DNA of 64,000 nt from NCBI GenBank assembly GCA_003141895.1, contig PLNT01000038.1, positions 201,484-265,483 of the forward strand, given 5' to 3'. The position numbers and the translations under genes are program-made. The DNA comes from Bacteroidales bacterium. GTDB lineage: Bacteria; Bacteroidota; Bacteroidia; Bacteroidales; VadinHA17. Below are positions 9,316 to 19,204 of the stretch, piece by piece (position 1 is the stretch's first letter; each line of letters opens with the position of its first letter). The notes beneath the pieces are model-generated. The model saw only the letters and a program-made list of their open reading frames with translations, was not told the DNA's origin and made no database searches.

Positions 9316-11691
9316 TCATTCAACCTTAAGTGCTTCTGCAGGATTTATGCCTGTTGCCTTATATGCCTGAAAACTAATAGTTAACAATGAAATAAGGATT
9401 GCTCCACCTGCTATTCCCAGAAAAACGAGGATGTTCAGATCAATTCTGTATGCAAACTGTTTCAGAAGATTAACAACAATAACCCATCCAAGCGGAATTG
9501 CTATTAATATTGAAAGAAGCACTGGTAACAGGAATTCTTTCGAAAGAGTGTACATAACAGTAAGTGAACCTGCTCCCATCACTTTCCTTATTCCAACCTC
9601 ATTGGTTCTCCTCTCGGCTGAGTATGACGATAATCCATACAATCCAAGGCAGGCTATAATTACAGCAAGAATTGTAAAATATTTAAGCAAGGCGGAAAGT
9701 CTCAGCTGAGCTTTGAATAGTTTGTCATAATCCTGGTCAATAAATGTATAATCAAGTGGGTATTCAGGAATGATATTTTTCCATGTATTTTCAACTGCTT
9801 TTATAGATGCAGGTATTTTCCCCGGCGTCAATCTGATCAATATGACTCGAAGATATCTTGTATCCGCAAGGGCAAAAGCTATAGGTTCTATCGCCTGATC
9901 AGCGCCTTTAAAATGAAAGTTTTTTAAAACACCTACGATTGTCCCGTTAAGGCCCATAAATCTGAAATTCTTGCCTACGGGATCACCAATACCCATTAGT
10001 TTAACAACTTCTTCATTTACCAGAAAATTCCCAGTGGTATCCCTTACCATGTCCGACGCGAAATCTCTCGAAAAGTCCCTGCCGGATTTGAGCTGCATAT
10101 TCATAGTTTTCAGATAATCATAATCAATGCCATTGGTTCCGATAAGTACCTGTTTTGTAGGATCTTTTCCGGGCCAACTGGCACCGCCGGAATTGCTGCC
10201 CATCATAGTCGGGTTCCACATCGATGCCGTAACTCCCTGAACCAATGTTTCTTTCTCCAGCTCCTTTTTCAGGGAATAGTATTTCGGCTTCAGATTATCA
10301 GGCATGGGTATGCAGATGAGATTTTCTTTGTTGAATCCGAGATCTTTCTCCTGAAGAAATTTCAGCTGCTTGTACATAAATATAGCGGATGTAGCAATCA
10401 GAATGGAAAGAGTAAACTGAACCACCACAAGAATCTGTCTTAGCCTGCCATTTCCTTTTATTGAAGCGGCTTCACCTTTCAATACAACCACGGGTTTAAA
10501 TGAAGAAAGGTATAAGGCAGGATAAATACCTGAGATAAAGCCTGCAACAAGGCCTACAATGATAAAGTTTATAATAAATTTAAATTGAAGCAGATCACTG
10601 AGAGTGAAACTTTTACCTGAAATATTATTAAAGGTACCAAGCAAAAGTCCTATAAGAAACAGGGCCAGTATCATGGCCACTGCAACCAGGAGAAGCGATT
10701 CAAGCATAAACTGGATTATCATAGACATCTGATCAGCGCCTGCTACCTTTTTTATGCCTATCTCTTTTCCCCGGCCTGAAGCTTTTGCCGTAGAAAGATT
10801 AATGAAATTTATACAGGCAATAAGAAGAACGAAAATCGCAATCAAAGTGAATATTGACACAACTATCACCGGGCCTTTTGTCTCCTTAAAACCAAACTGT
10901 CCATGTAAATGAATATCAAATAATGGAAACACATTATATTTGGTCGTTATCTGAGGAGCGTTCTCAACAACAATATCAGTAAGTTTCTTATTGACTGATT
11001 TAATGTCTGCGCTCTTTTCTAGCTGAATAAAAGTAAAAATCTCATTATTCCCCCACGAATTATCTGCCATTCCAATCTCTTTCAGATATGAGTAAGGTAT
11101 AACAGAACTAAATGTTAACATTGAGTTTTCAGGAATATCTTTAAATACCCCTGTAACAGTAAACTGAGCCTGGTTTTCCACGGTAAGTGTTTTACCTAAA
11201 GGGTTAACATTGCCGAAGTACTTTGTTGCCAGTTTTTGTGTAAGTATAATGGAATGCGGAGAGTTCAATGCTGATCGCGGGTCACCCAAATTTAATGGAA
11301 GAGTAAATACTTTAAGAAGATTTGAATCTACTGCGGCTACAGAGGATTCAAAAAAGGATTTATCCTCGTATCTGAATAAAACCCGCGGAAGCCACGGATT
11401 TATTCTGACCTGTTCCTTTATTTCCGGAATTTTTTCTTTCCATACAGGTCCGCCCGGGACTGGTGTAACAGTAACGTGATACCGAGCACCGGAGTAGAAC
11501 TGATCTTCTTCAACACGGTAAATATTTTTCCCGTTAAGGTTGAATTTTTCAAAACTAAATTCATCCTGTACCCATAAAAGTATGAACAATGAAGCAGCAA
11601 TACCTACTGCAAGTCCTGTAACATTTATTAAAGTAAAAACTTTGTGTCTGGCAATATTCCGGACGGCTATTAGGAAGAAGTTTTTAATCAT
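9316..11691 (-). CDS. FtsX/MacB-type ABC transporter permease
   Basis: 791 residues, four-plus-four membrane layout as in the adjacent paralogues. The first FtsX block contains NFINLSTAKASGRGKEIGIK, the second RTNEVGIRKVMGAGSLTVMY, with a MacB-PCD-like periplasmic domain before each. It is the first permease of the leftward run. A strong hairpin with a U-tract, probably the terminator of the upstream GH3 gene, ends only a few bases before its ATG at 11691, so either its own transcript starts inside that short stretch or expression depends on read-through. No ATPase gene accompanies it. Substrate unknown. Confidence 0.92.
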   Translation of the reverse strand: MIKNFFLIAVRNIARHKVFTLINVTGLAVGIAASLFILLWVQDEFSFEKFNLNGKNIYRVEEDQFYSGARYHVTVTPVPGGPVWKEKIPEIKEQVRINPWLPRVLFRYEDKSFFESSVAAVDSNLLKVFTLPLNLGDPRSALNSPHSIILTQKLATKYFGNVNPLGKTLTVENQAQFTVTGVFKDIPENSMLTFSSVIPYSYLKEIGMADNSWGNNEIFTFIQLEKSADIKSVNKKLTDIVVENAPQITTKYNVFPLFDIHLHGQFGFKETKGPVIVVSIFTLIAIFVLLIACINFINLSTAKASGRGKEIGIKKVAGADQMSMIIQFMLESLLLVAVAMILALFLIGLLLGTFNNISGKSFTLSDLLQFKFIINFIIVGLVAGFISGIYPALYLSSFKPVVVLKGEAASIKGNGRLRQILVVVQFTLSILIATSAIFMYKQLKFLQEKDLGFNKENLICIPMPDNLKPKYYSLKKELEKETLVQGVTASMWNPTMMGSNSGGASWPGKDPTKQVLIGTNGIDYDYLKTMNMQLKSGRDFSRDFASDMVRDTTGNFLVNEEVVKLMGIGDPVGKNFRFMGLNGTIVGVLKNFHFKGADQAIEPIAFALADTRYLRVILIRLTPGKIPASIKAVENTWKNIIPEYPLDYTFIDQDYDKLFKAQLRLSALLKYFTILAVIIACLGLYGLSSYSAERRTNEVGIRKVMGAGSLTVMYTLSKEFLLPVLLSILIAIPLGWVIVVNLLKQFAYRIDLNILVFLGIAGGAILISLLTISFQAYKATGINPAEALKVE

Positions 11692-11692
11692 A

Positions 11693-11749
11693 GAAAAAAG
11701 GTTAAGTACAAGGTAAAGACGAATTTAATCTTTACCTGCTGCACTTAAC
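11693..11749 (-). terminator. Intrinsic terminator of the GH3 gene, abutting the next start codon
   Basis: On the minus strand, arms at 11749-11743 and 11707-11701 (ACTTAAC with GTTAAGT) enclose a 9 bp inner stem (AGGTAAAGA at 11711-11719 with TCTTTACCT at 11729-11737). A run of six T follows at 11698-11693. The T-run ends two bases before the ATG of the permease at 11691. Confidence 0.75.
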
Positions 11750-11776
11750 CCTTAATTCAACTATTTTTTGTCCGCC

Positions 11777-14194
11777 TTACTTTGCAGGTTTTAACTCTGT
11801 AATTTTATCTTTTGGAACAAGAGAAACACTCTCTTTTTTAACTGTAATATTTTTACCAAGATCGAATGAAGCAGTCTGTTTTATATCTTTTGATGATGCT
11901 CCTATTCTGACTTCATATTTCCCAGCTTCAGCAATCCATGATGAAGTGGCAGTATCAAACGATGAAAGACGACGACTGTCAATCACAAACGAAAGTGTCT
12001 GTGATTCGCCTGGTTGAAGAAGTTTGGTCTTTGCAAATCCCTTTAATTCCTCAGCAGGTTTATCAAGTTTTACCGAAGGAGCAGAAATATACAATTCAGC
12101 AACCTCTTTCCCGGCTACAGATCCGGTATTTTTTATTTCGATTGTCGCTGTAATACTACCGCTGAACTTAGAAGAACTTAGCTTGATATTATTATAAGTG
12201 AAGTTTGTATAAGATTTTCCATATCCGAATTCATAGGCAGGATTTACCTTGAATGTTTCATAATAACGGTAACCAACATAAATTCCATCTTCATAAGTTG
12301 TAACTGCAGGTACACTCACCATAAATGATGCCATTCCTCCCTGATCGGGTGTTTTGTTCTCAACCAGTTCTTTTCCGGGAAAAGTCTTTGAATTCGGAAC
12401 ATCTTCATAATTTACAGGGAATGTTGTTGCCAATTTGCCTGAAGGGTTTATTTTTCCACTTATTATATCGGCTACTGAATTACCTGTTTCCTGTCCGCCC
12501 TGCCATGCAAGCAAAATTGCATCGGGCATATCCCGCCAGCTTGCTATTTCCACAATACCACCGATATTCAGAATTACAACCACTTTCTTTCCTTTTGCTT
12601 TGAAAGCATCACTAACATTCTTAATAAGTTGCTGTTCGGAATCATTTAGCTGGAAATCGCCTTTTGTATTAGTACGGTCTCTCCCTTCTCCGGCGTTTCT
12701 GCCGATCGTTATAATTGCGGCATCTGAAACATTTGCCATGCCAACAATAATATCTTTGTTCAGATTCAGTTCATCAATAGGCCTGCTTCCCATTATTGCC
12801 ATTAAACCTTTAAGCGGAGGGCGGCCCGATTTCGTAAGATTCAGATAACTATTATAGAGTCCGGCCAGATCAGCATTGACAGTATAACCTGCATTCTGCA
12901 AACCTTCTGTCAGGGGAACTTTGTATGCAACATTTACAAATCCACTGCCCGTTCCTCCTGGTATGATGTCGTATGAAGTATTGCCAAAAGCTGATATATT
13001 TTTAACATTATTCCCGAAAGGAAGAGCTCCTTCATTTTTTAGTAAAACCATTCCTTCGGCAGCAGCCATACGGGCAACTTCTGCATGAGCCTTAAGATCA
13101 GGCTTGTTAGAATACTTATAACCTTTGAAACGAGGACTCAACAACATTATATTCAGGATCTTTTCTACGTTTCTGTCTAAAACAGCTACTTCGAGTTTAC
13201 CGTCTTTTACTGCCTGGACTATTTTTTTAATCTGGTCAGGATTGCCGGGCATTAACAGATCATTTCCTGCTTTCATTTGTGCTATAGGATCTTTTCCTCC
13301 AAACCAGTCAGTCATAACATACCCTTTGAAGCCCCAGTCATTCCTTAAAATATTTGTCAAAAGATCAGGACTTTCAGAAGCATATGTGCCATTTATCAGG
13401 TTATATGATGACATCACCGTCCATGGTGAGCCTTCCTGTACTGCAATCCTGAAGCCTTCAAGATATATCTCACGTAAAGCACGTTCACTTACAATGGTAT
13501 TAACTGAATTCCGGTTTGTTTCAGCGTTATTTGCCGCAAAATGTTTGATTGATACGCCAACACCCTGCGATTCTACTCCTTTTACCATAGAAGCAGCAAT
13601 CTGCCCGGTAACATAAGGATCTTCAGAATAATATTCGAAATTTCTGCCGCACAATGGATTGCGTTGAATATTCATCCCCGGACCAAGAAGAATATCAGTG
13701 CCATACTCGAGAACTTCATTCCCCATAGCCTGACCTACTTTATTTACCAGATCAACGTCCCAGGTAGAAGCAAGTAGTGTCCCAACCGGGAAAGCCGTAC
13801 AGTAATAAGTATTATTATCATTTTCACGTGTCGGATTAATCCTGACGCCTGCTGGACCATCAGTCTCAACCATTGGAGTTATACCAAGGCGTGGAATTGC
13901 AAAAGAAGTACCGGCAGCACCTTCCACAAGACTCTGGGTTCTGCCAACAACAGGTCCGGAAGGAGCATTTGCCGGCGCATCAGCAGGAGGTTTTGCAGTA
14001 GTTCCTGAAGGAGGAGGTCCTCCGGGCATTCTCATACCAGTTCCAACAACAAGGGCAGCTTTTTCTTCAAGAGTCATTGCCGCAATAACTTTTTTAACTG
14101 GATCTTTCCCAAGTTTGGGAATGTTCCCTGTTTGTGAGTTTCCTGATATTAAGAGTGAACCCAGGAGGACTGAACTAATAAGAAATCTTTTCAT
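11777..14194 (-). CDS. Secreted glycoside hydrolase family 3 protein (beta-glucosidase-like)
   Basis: The reading frame opens at 14233, but the ATG at 14194 gives a standard signal peptide (MKRFLISSVLLGSLLIS), so I use it: 805 residues. The GH3 N-terminal barrel includes KHFAANNAETNR and the nucleophile motif GFKGYVMTDWFGG, with the catalytic Asp at about 296. The GH3 C-terminal sandwich follows, and a fibronectin-III-like domain closes the protein (about 690-780). Members hydrolyse beta-linked gluco- or xylo-oligosaccharides in the periplasm or outside. Odd: a Pro/Ala/Gly-rich low-complexity insert at about 58-79 within the first domain. It is followed by a terminator, so it is probably monocistronic. 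Exact substrate not readable. Confidence 0.9.
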   Translation of the reverse strand: MKRFLISSVLLGSLLISGNSQTGNIPKLGKDPVKKVIAAMTLEEKAALVVGTGMRMPGGPPPSGTTAKPPADAPANAPSGPVVGRTQSLVEGAAGTSFAIPRLGITPMVETDGPAGVRINPTRENDNNTYYCTAFPVGTLLASTWDVDLVNKVGQAMGNEVLEYGTDILLGPGMNIQRNPLCGRNFEYYSEDPYVTGQIAASMVKGVESQGVGVSIKHFAANNAETNRNSVNTIVSERALREIYLEGFRIAVQEGSPWTVMSSYNLINGTYASESPDLLTNILRNDWGFKGYVMTDWFGGKDPIAQMKAGNDLLMPGNPDQIKKIVQAVKDGKLEVAVLDRNVEKILNIMLLSPRFKGYKYSNKPDLKAHAEVARMAAAEGMVLLKNEGALPFGNNVKNISAFGNTSYDIIPGGTGSGFVNVAYKVPLTEGLQNAGYTVNADLAGLYNSYLNLTKSGRPPLKGLMAIMGSRPIDELNLNKDIIVGMANVSDAAIITIGRNAGEGRDRTNTKGDFQLNDSEQQLIKNVSDAFKAKGKKVVVILNIGGIVEIASWRDMPDAILLAWQGGQETGNSVADIISGKINPSGKLATTFPVNYEDVPNSKTFPGKELVENKTPDQGGMASFMVSVPAVTTYEDGIYVGYRYYETFKVNPAYEFGYGKSYTNFTYNNIKLSSSKFSGSITATIEIKNTGSVAGKEVAELYISAPSVKLDKPAEELKGFAKTKLLQPGESQTLSFVIDSRRLSSFDTATSSWIAEAGKYEVRIGASSKDIKQTASFDLGKNITVKKESVSLVPKDKITELKPAK

Positions 14195-14817
14195 GAGTTT
14201 TAAATTACTTTTATATAATGTAACAATTTTCAACTAAATAATATAACAATTCTCAACACTAATTTTCTGATTCAAAGGTATGAATTTTAACTAATTCGGT
14301 TAAATATACAACCTGAACAATAGTTAATAAAACTTAAATATAAGTACCGGTCGATTTTACCGATAGAAATCGGTATTTAAGATACTATTCCGGGAACCTC
14401 ATAGTAGGAACGTTACAACCATATGTGTCATTTCCCCGGATTTCTCAGGTAATAAACAGTGCTAATGTTCCAGCCTTTTGCTATCAGGTTCCCGTTATGA
14501 TCAATAAAAAGATTACCAAGACTGGAATTATAATAGAATGCCTCATAATGAATCAGATCTGCAGATTTCAATATTCCGGACCCGGGAATAAGAATGTAAT
14601 AGTAACTGTTAAGCAATAATCATGCTGATACCATGACCAGATTAAAATATTTTGGAAACGCTTTGTTATTCTTTACCAAATATACTTCTTATTAGCACAA
14701 TAATCGGCTAGTGTTATTTCAATTCCAATTTACTTTTTTTAAATATATAATTTTAACCTGAAGTAAACGTTAGTAAATTAGAGCCTGAACTTATTTTTAC
14801 CTTATCAATTGAAAATT
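14195..14817. other. Intergenic region upstream of the GH3 gene and the coiled-coil gene
   Basis: About 620 bases, AT-rich, without a convincing gene. On the minus strand TACCTTTG at 14280-14273 fits the TAnnTTTG -7 element and could serve the GH3 gene, but no TTG lies at the usual spacing. A 7 bp inverted repeat (TACCGAT-AGAA-ATCGGTA, 14358-14375) lies about 80 bases upstream of it and could be an operator. A 62-codon open frame at 14428-14616 (minus) has no recognisable family. Confidence 0.4.
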
Positions 14818-15423
14818 ATGAAAAAGTTACAAATCAGATGTGCTATGATCCTGACTGTACTGGCAATCACAATTTTTAAAACTGCAGGACAAGCGTTGCC
14901 CGATGTTTTTCTTAAAAACTCCCTCAATGAGCAGTTAAAATATCTGGATGAGCATACCAAAATATACGATAATTTCCGTGCAATCAGAGAAGATATGTTT
15001 CAAAAGATAAAAGGAAATGTTTCAGACACTCTTTCTTATGTTGAAAATAAAATTGCAGGATTAAACAAGACAGAGAATTCGCTGAATCAAACAATTGATT
15101 CGCTGAAGAGAAACCTTGAATTGACCAAAACAAATCTCGATGAAATAACGAGAACAAAAGACAGCATAAGCGTAATCGGAATGAAGGTTAACAAGTCTGC
15201 TTACAATAATATCATGTGGCTTATCGTAGGTGGGTTGATCGCAGTTCTGTTAATCGGATTTCTGGTGTTCAAGCGGAATTTATCTGCCATGTTCGGTACA
15301 AAGAAAGAATATGAGGAGCTTAAAAATGAATTTGAAGCCTATCGCAAAACTTCGCGCGAAGCACGTGAAAAGATAACAATGGATCACTTTAACGAAATAA
15401 AGAGACTTAAAGGCGGTGGGTGA
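14818..15423 (+). CDS. Membrane-anchored coiled-coil protein of unknown function
   Basis: I start at the ATG at 14818 (201 residues); a TTG nine bases earlier only adds three residues. The N-terminal hydrophobic stretch to about residue 24 is a likely signal peptide ending near AGQ. A heptad-rich helical region follows at about 55-125 (LNKTENSLNQTIDSLKRNL), then one membrane segment at about 132-152 (IMWLIVGGLIAVLLIGFLVF), then a charged helical cytoplasmic tail. I recall Bacteroidota proteins of this shape being labelled tRNA (guanine-N1)-methyltransferase; nothing in this sequence resembles a methyltransferase, so that label should not be transferred. It stands alone between convergent neighbours. 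Confidence 0.8.
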   Translation: MKKLQIRCAMILTVLAITIFKTAGQALPDVFLKNSLNEQLKYLDEHTKIYDNFRAIREDMFQKIKGNVSDTLSYVENKIAGLNKTENSLNQTIDSLKRNLELTKTNLDEITRTKDSISVIGMKVNKSAYNNIMWLIVGGLIAVLLIGFLVFKRNLSAMFGTKKEYEELKNEFEAYRKTSREAREKITMDHFNEIKRLKGGG

Positions 15424-15490
15424 TGCTCAGTATATTTTCCATGGACGTGTTCCATAAATTGCCACTACGATCTTTTTCATAGTTTAAAAA

Positions 15491-17884
15491 TTAATAATTT
15501 ATTGTTATTTCTTTCCCTGAATATTGAACTACTTTAGCCTGCAAAGAAGGTTCGAGTCCAATACCATTTTCACTGTTAACCCATATGATCCTGAATGTCC
15601 TGTTTTTTAATATACCGGGAAAATCGCCCTTTCTGTTCCCGATAGTAAAAGATTTTCCGGCCTCATTCCAGTTCATGGCAATTGTGGAGTATTTACCGGT
15701 TTCATAATTATAGGAATCATTTTCATCCTCATAAAGAAGGAACTCTGCATCAGCTCCGGTATAAACCCGTATTTCAAGCGGGTCGGCATTTTTTTCAGTG
15801 GCATATTGAAGATAAGGTCCCATCGGAACAATCGAACCTGCTCTGATATATAGAGGAATAGTTTCAATTGGTGCGGCAGCATCAATTGTCTGACCACCAG
15901 ATAACAACTTGCCAGTCCAGAAATCATACCATTTTGTCGATGAGGGAAGGTAGACCTTGCGTGTTTTAATCCCTGACACATTGTCTTTTACACTATTCAT
16001 CTGTTCTGTTACAGGGTTTACAAGGAAAGCGGGTCCGAACATATACTGATCAGGTATTGAATTTATCGCAGGGTCATTTCTGAAATCGAAAGCGAGTGAA
16101 CGCATAATGGTATAACCTTCACTGGTAACTTTCCAGCCAAGTGAGTAGATGTAAGGTAATAGTCTGTAACGCAGATTATCATATTTTAAAAGGATTTCTT
16201 TTGTTTTTGCATCCCAGTTATCAGAGAAAAGTGCTCTTTCTCCCTTACCATGGATCCTGAATATCGGGCTGAAGGTTCCAAACTGAAACCAGCGTGTAAA
16301 CAGCTCCCGGTTATCGGGTGTAGACCAGTCGGGTGGCATCCAGTGGAAATGATATCCTCCGATATCTGAGGTCCAGTAAGGGATGCCTGAAACACAGGAA
16401 TTAATTCCCTGAGGTACCTGGCTTTTATATGCCCGCCAGGTACAGGAAATATCCGACGACCATAGAGTTGCAGCATTTCGCTGCTGACCTGCAAATGCCT
16501 GGCGTATCAGAAAAAATGCCCTCTTTCCGGATATATCTTTTCTCCAGTTTTCATACAGACCGATTGAATGCATTAAAGAATAAGTGTTAAAATAGTCGAT
16601 TCCCTTACCGGTGGCAAAAACAGCTTTTCTCCTTTCATCAAGAAGGGTGCCATTATCCGGTTCGCACTGGTCGACCCACCACGCATCCCAGCCCTGTGGA
16701 GATATAAGACTGTCCCTGGCCTGTTCCCAGTACATCTTACGGGCATTTTCACTGTGAGCATCATAGTAGTTGTCGAAGGTGTGGGTCATTACATTGTCCC
16801 ACAAAATTGTCGTAAGGTTGCCAGCCTTAGCCATAGCATTATAATTGGCTGTACCTTTTGCCATAACCGGCCAGATGGAGATCATAGCGTGAATATTAGC
16901 CTTATGCAGTTCTTCAACCATTGCTTTCGGATCGGGATATCTCTCAGGCCAGAACTTATGAGATCCAATAACATCGGGTTCCCAGTAAAACCAGTCCTGT
17001 ACAATACAATCTACAGGAATATTATTATTGCGATAATTATCTTTTACTGATAATACTTCAGCCTGACTTTTGTATCTGTCCTGCGACTGGAACAAACCGA
17101 AGGCCCACTTTGGAAACATAGGTGCTTCTCCTGTAGCTTTGCGGTATGACGCTATAATATTGTCAAAGGAAGGTCCATAAATAAAGAAGTAGTCAATCAT
17201 CTCACCATTTTCCGACATATACTTGAATTTTGTATTCCCTGCCTGAGCACCATAAAAATATGACGGCGAGTAGTTGTCCCAGAGAAGTCCATATCCTCTG
17301 TTGGATAACAACACAGGGATAGCACCGGTCATATATTTTATAACCAGATCCTGATTGCGGCCTTTATAATTAATTGAAAGGGTATCCTCAGGATGGCATC
17401 CTAAACCATAAAGGGCTTCATTGGCCGGGGAAAGAAATTGTGTTATGCAATTATTAACCTGTATTCCTGCAATTACTGCAGGAGTCATCATCTTCCCAAT
17501 TTCCCCGTCTTCTGCAAGAACTGTTAAACCTTGCAGATCAGTAAAACAGATCGCATTTGTGTTTTTATTTATCCTGACTTTCAAATTCCCCGTAGTAATA
17601 ACTATCTCTTCCTGGCCATCAGAAACAGTGAATTTTGTTCCATCTTTCCAATTGTTTGTAATTACAAGCGATTTCTTCATCGGGAAAATCTGCAGTACTG
17701 TATACTTCACTTCAATAATGTTCCCTGAGCATACTTTAACTTTCATCAAACCTTTATCCAGATGACAGGTTATCCCATCATTGTCCTTTGTAAATGATAC
17801 TACTTTTGCCTGAGCAGCAAATGACAGAACCGTGAATGTCAATACACTCAGGACTTGTTTAATTCTTAATTCGTTAAGTTTCAT
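15491..17884 (-). CDS. Secreted glycoside hydrolase family 31 protein (alpha-xylosidase/alpha-glucosidase-like)
   Basis: 797 residues with a signal peptide (about 1-26, ending AAQA). A galactose-mutarotase-like N-domain precedes the GH31 barrel. The nucleophile motif is GWDAWWVDQCEP with Asp405; WSSDISCTW with Asp478 is the likely acid/base. C-terminal beta domains follow (LYEDENDSYNYE). The WWVDQCEP wording resembles alpha-xylosidase-type members more than starch glucosidases, suggesting action on xyloglucan or isoprimeverose-type oligosaccharides; this is inference. It stands in the same direction as the isomerase-like gene at 18106, separated by that gene's terminator, so it probably has its own promoter. 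Confidence 0.9.
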   Translation of the reverse strand: MKLNELRIKQVLSVLTFTVLSFAAQAKVVSFTKDNDGITCHLDKGLMKVKVCSGNIIEVKYTVLQIFPMKKSLVITNNWKDGTKFTVSDGQEEIVITTGNLKVRINKNTNAICFTDLQGLTVLAEDGEIGKMMTPAVIAGIQVNNCITQFLSPANEALYGLGCHPEDTLSINYKGRNQDLVIKYMTGAIPVLLSNRGYGLLWDNYSPSYFYGAQAGNTKFKYMSENGEMIDYFFIYGPSFDNIIASYRKATGEAPMFPKWAFGLFQSQDRYKSQAEVLSVKDNYRNNNIPVDCIVQDWFYWEPDVIGSHKFWPERYPDPKAMVEELHKANIHAMISIWPVMAKGTANYNAMAKAGNLTTILWDNVMTHTFDNYYDAHSENARKMYWEQARDSLISPQGWDAWWVDQCEPDNGTLLDERRKAVFATGKGIDYFNTYSLMHSIGLYENWRKDISGKRAFFLIRQAFAGQQRNAATLWSSDISCTWRAYKSQVPQGINSCVSGIPYWTSDIGGYHFHWMPPDWSTPDNRELFTRWFQFGTFSPIFRIHGKGERALFSDNWDAKTKEILLKYDNLRYRLLPYIYSLGWKVTSEGYTIMRSLAFDFRNDPAINSIPDQYMFGPAFLVNPVTEQMNSVKDNVSGIKTRKVYLPSSTKWYDFWTGKLLSGGQTIDAAAPIETIPLYIRAGSIVPMGPYLQYATEKNADPLEIRVYTGADAEFLLYEDENDSYNYETGKYSTIAMNWNEAGKSFTIGNRKGDFPGILKNRTFRIIWVNSENGIGLEPSLQAKVVQYSGKEITINY

Positions 17885-18031
17885 TATTAAGTTATTGTTT
17901 CAGATAATACGATTTGTCCCAACTAAATTTAATAACTTCCTAATTCAGCTTCCATCTTTCAGTAAAAGGGTTCTTATCCATAGAAAAAACCGGAATTTAC
18001 TTACTCGTGTACTTTCACGTTTAAATATATA

Positions 18032-18070
18032 CAAAAAAGAAAGAACACAATATAAATATTATGTTCTTTC
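18032..18070 (-). terminator. Intrinsic terminator of the isomerase-like gene
   Basis: GAAAGAACA and its inverted copy TGTTCTTTC extend through an AT stem (15 bp with one mismatch, 18039-18070). On the minus strand the stem is followed by TTTTTTG. It lies 35 bases after the stop codon at 18106. Confidence 0.8.
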
Positions 18071-18105
18071 CGTATCATTTTAACAAAGATAATCTTTGCC
18101 CCGAT

Positions 18106-18984
18106 TTATTTAGGCATTACAACATATGGGGCAGAGTTAAGAAAGTCGATACTTTTCTGGCAGCTTGTAAACTGATCGAAATTATACTCCTCAACTTCAA
18201 CCACACCGTATTGCATTCCTGATTTGGCAGCACCTGCCCAGATTTTGTCGAAATGCATAAAATCATCAGCTCCAATCTCTTTTTTATCTTTTATGTGCCA
18301 GAGTTCAAAACGACCTGGATATTTATTAAAATATTCCACTGGCTTTGCTCCACCCATTACTGCCCAGTAAAGATCCATCTCGAACATCACCTTTGAGGGA
18401 TCAGTATTTGCCAGCATAAAATCGTACATTGTTTTACCATCAAGCTTTGTAGAGAATTCTTTGTCGTGGTTATGGTAACCAAAACGGAGACCCTTTGCCT
18501 TGCACTTTTCACCAATTTTATTGAAATACTCACAATAAAGTTTCAACGTATCAAGGCTGCGATAAGCGCTTGCCCCCATAAATGGCTGAACAAGGAATTT
18601 TACCCCTAAAGCAACATGAGCATCAATACATTTGTCCCACCATGCCATTGATTGCGCCATGTTGGCCTGACTGGGTAATTCCTGTCCTACGTGCGAACTT
18701 AGTATTGTCAACCCGCTTTTCAGACAAAGGGCTTTAAACTCAGATGGCTCCATACCATAAACTTTTCCATTGTCATAATTTGCCAGTTCAACAAATTTAA
18801 AGCCCATCTGACCAACCCTGGTAAGAGATGAAGCGACATTTTTTGGTAAATCTTTATTTATTGAGTCACGAATAGAGTACAATTGCAAACCAATGTTTTT
18901 CTGTGGTTTAACTGTAAAATGAATTGAAACAAAGCCTGTTATGGCTATAAACAAGATAATTGGAATCAGATTTCTTTTTTTCAT
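18106..18984 (-). CDS. Exported sugar phosphate isomerase/epimerase-like TIM-barrel protein
   Basis: 292 residues. An N-terminal hydrophobic segment (about 5-22) indicates export or membrane anchoring. The rest fits the xylose isomerase-like AP-endonuclease-2 barrel: GLQLYSIRDS at the first strand, VELANYDNG, then FGYHNHDKEF and MFEMDLYWAVMGG, which supply likely metal-binding His/Glu residues. Family members interconvert or epimerise free or modified sugars; periplasmic versions are common beside glycoside hydrolases in Bacteroidota. It ends in its own terminator. The position between GH31 and GH2 genes suggests a role in processing released sugars. Substrate not determinable. Confidence 0.85.
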   Translation of the reverse strand: MKKRNLIPIILFIAITGFVSIHFTVKPQKNIGLQLYSIRDSINKDLPKNVASSLTRVGQMGFKFVELANYDNGKVYGMEPSEFKALCLKSGLTILSSHVGQELPSQANMAQSMAWWDKCIDAHVALGVKFLVQPFMGASAYRSLDTLKLYCEYFNKIGEKCKAKGLRFGYHNHDKEFSTKLDGKTMYDFMLANTDPSKVMFEMDLYWAVMGGAKPVEYFNKYPGRFELWHIKDKKEIGADDFMHFDKIWAGAAKSGMQYGVVEVEEYNFDQFTSCQKSIDFLNSAPYVVMPK

Positions 18985-19204
18985 TTCTTTGAATGGATTA
19001 TATTTAAGTTTATTAATACTCTGACTTTTATTTAATTAAGTCAGATGATATTACTTGCTAAAAGTACATATTTTTAAATTTCTCCGGAAATTTATATTAA
19101 AGAAATATTCGTAATAACACAAAGGTTGCAAACACCTTTTTTGCCCTCCTGCTCCCGCAAAGTTGGGATAAATTCTCTGTATTCTACTTATTTCATAATG
19201 ATAC

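Noticed and set aside
14428..14616. 62-codon open frame on the minus strand
   Set aside because: It resembles no family clearly, an equally long frame exists on the opposite strand, and the region has no promoter or start context; probably chance.
15545..15562. GGTTCGAGTCC resembling a tRNA T-arm
   Set aside because: It lies inside the GH31 coding sequence and no acceptor or anticodon arms surround it.
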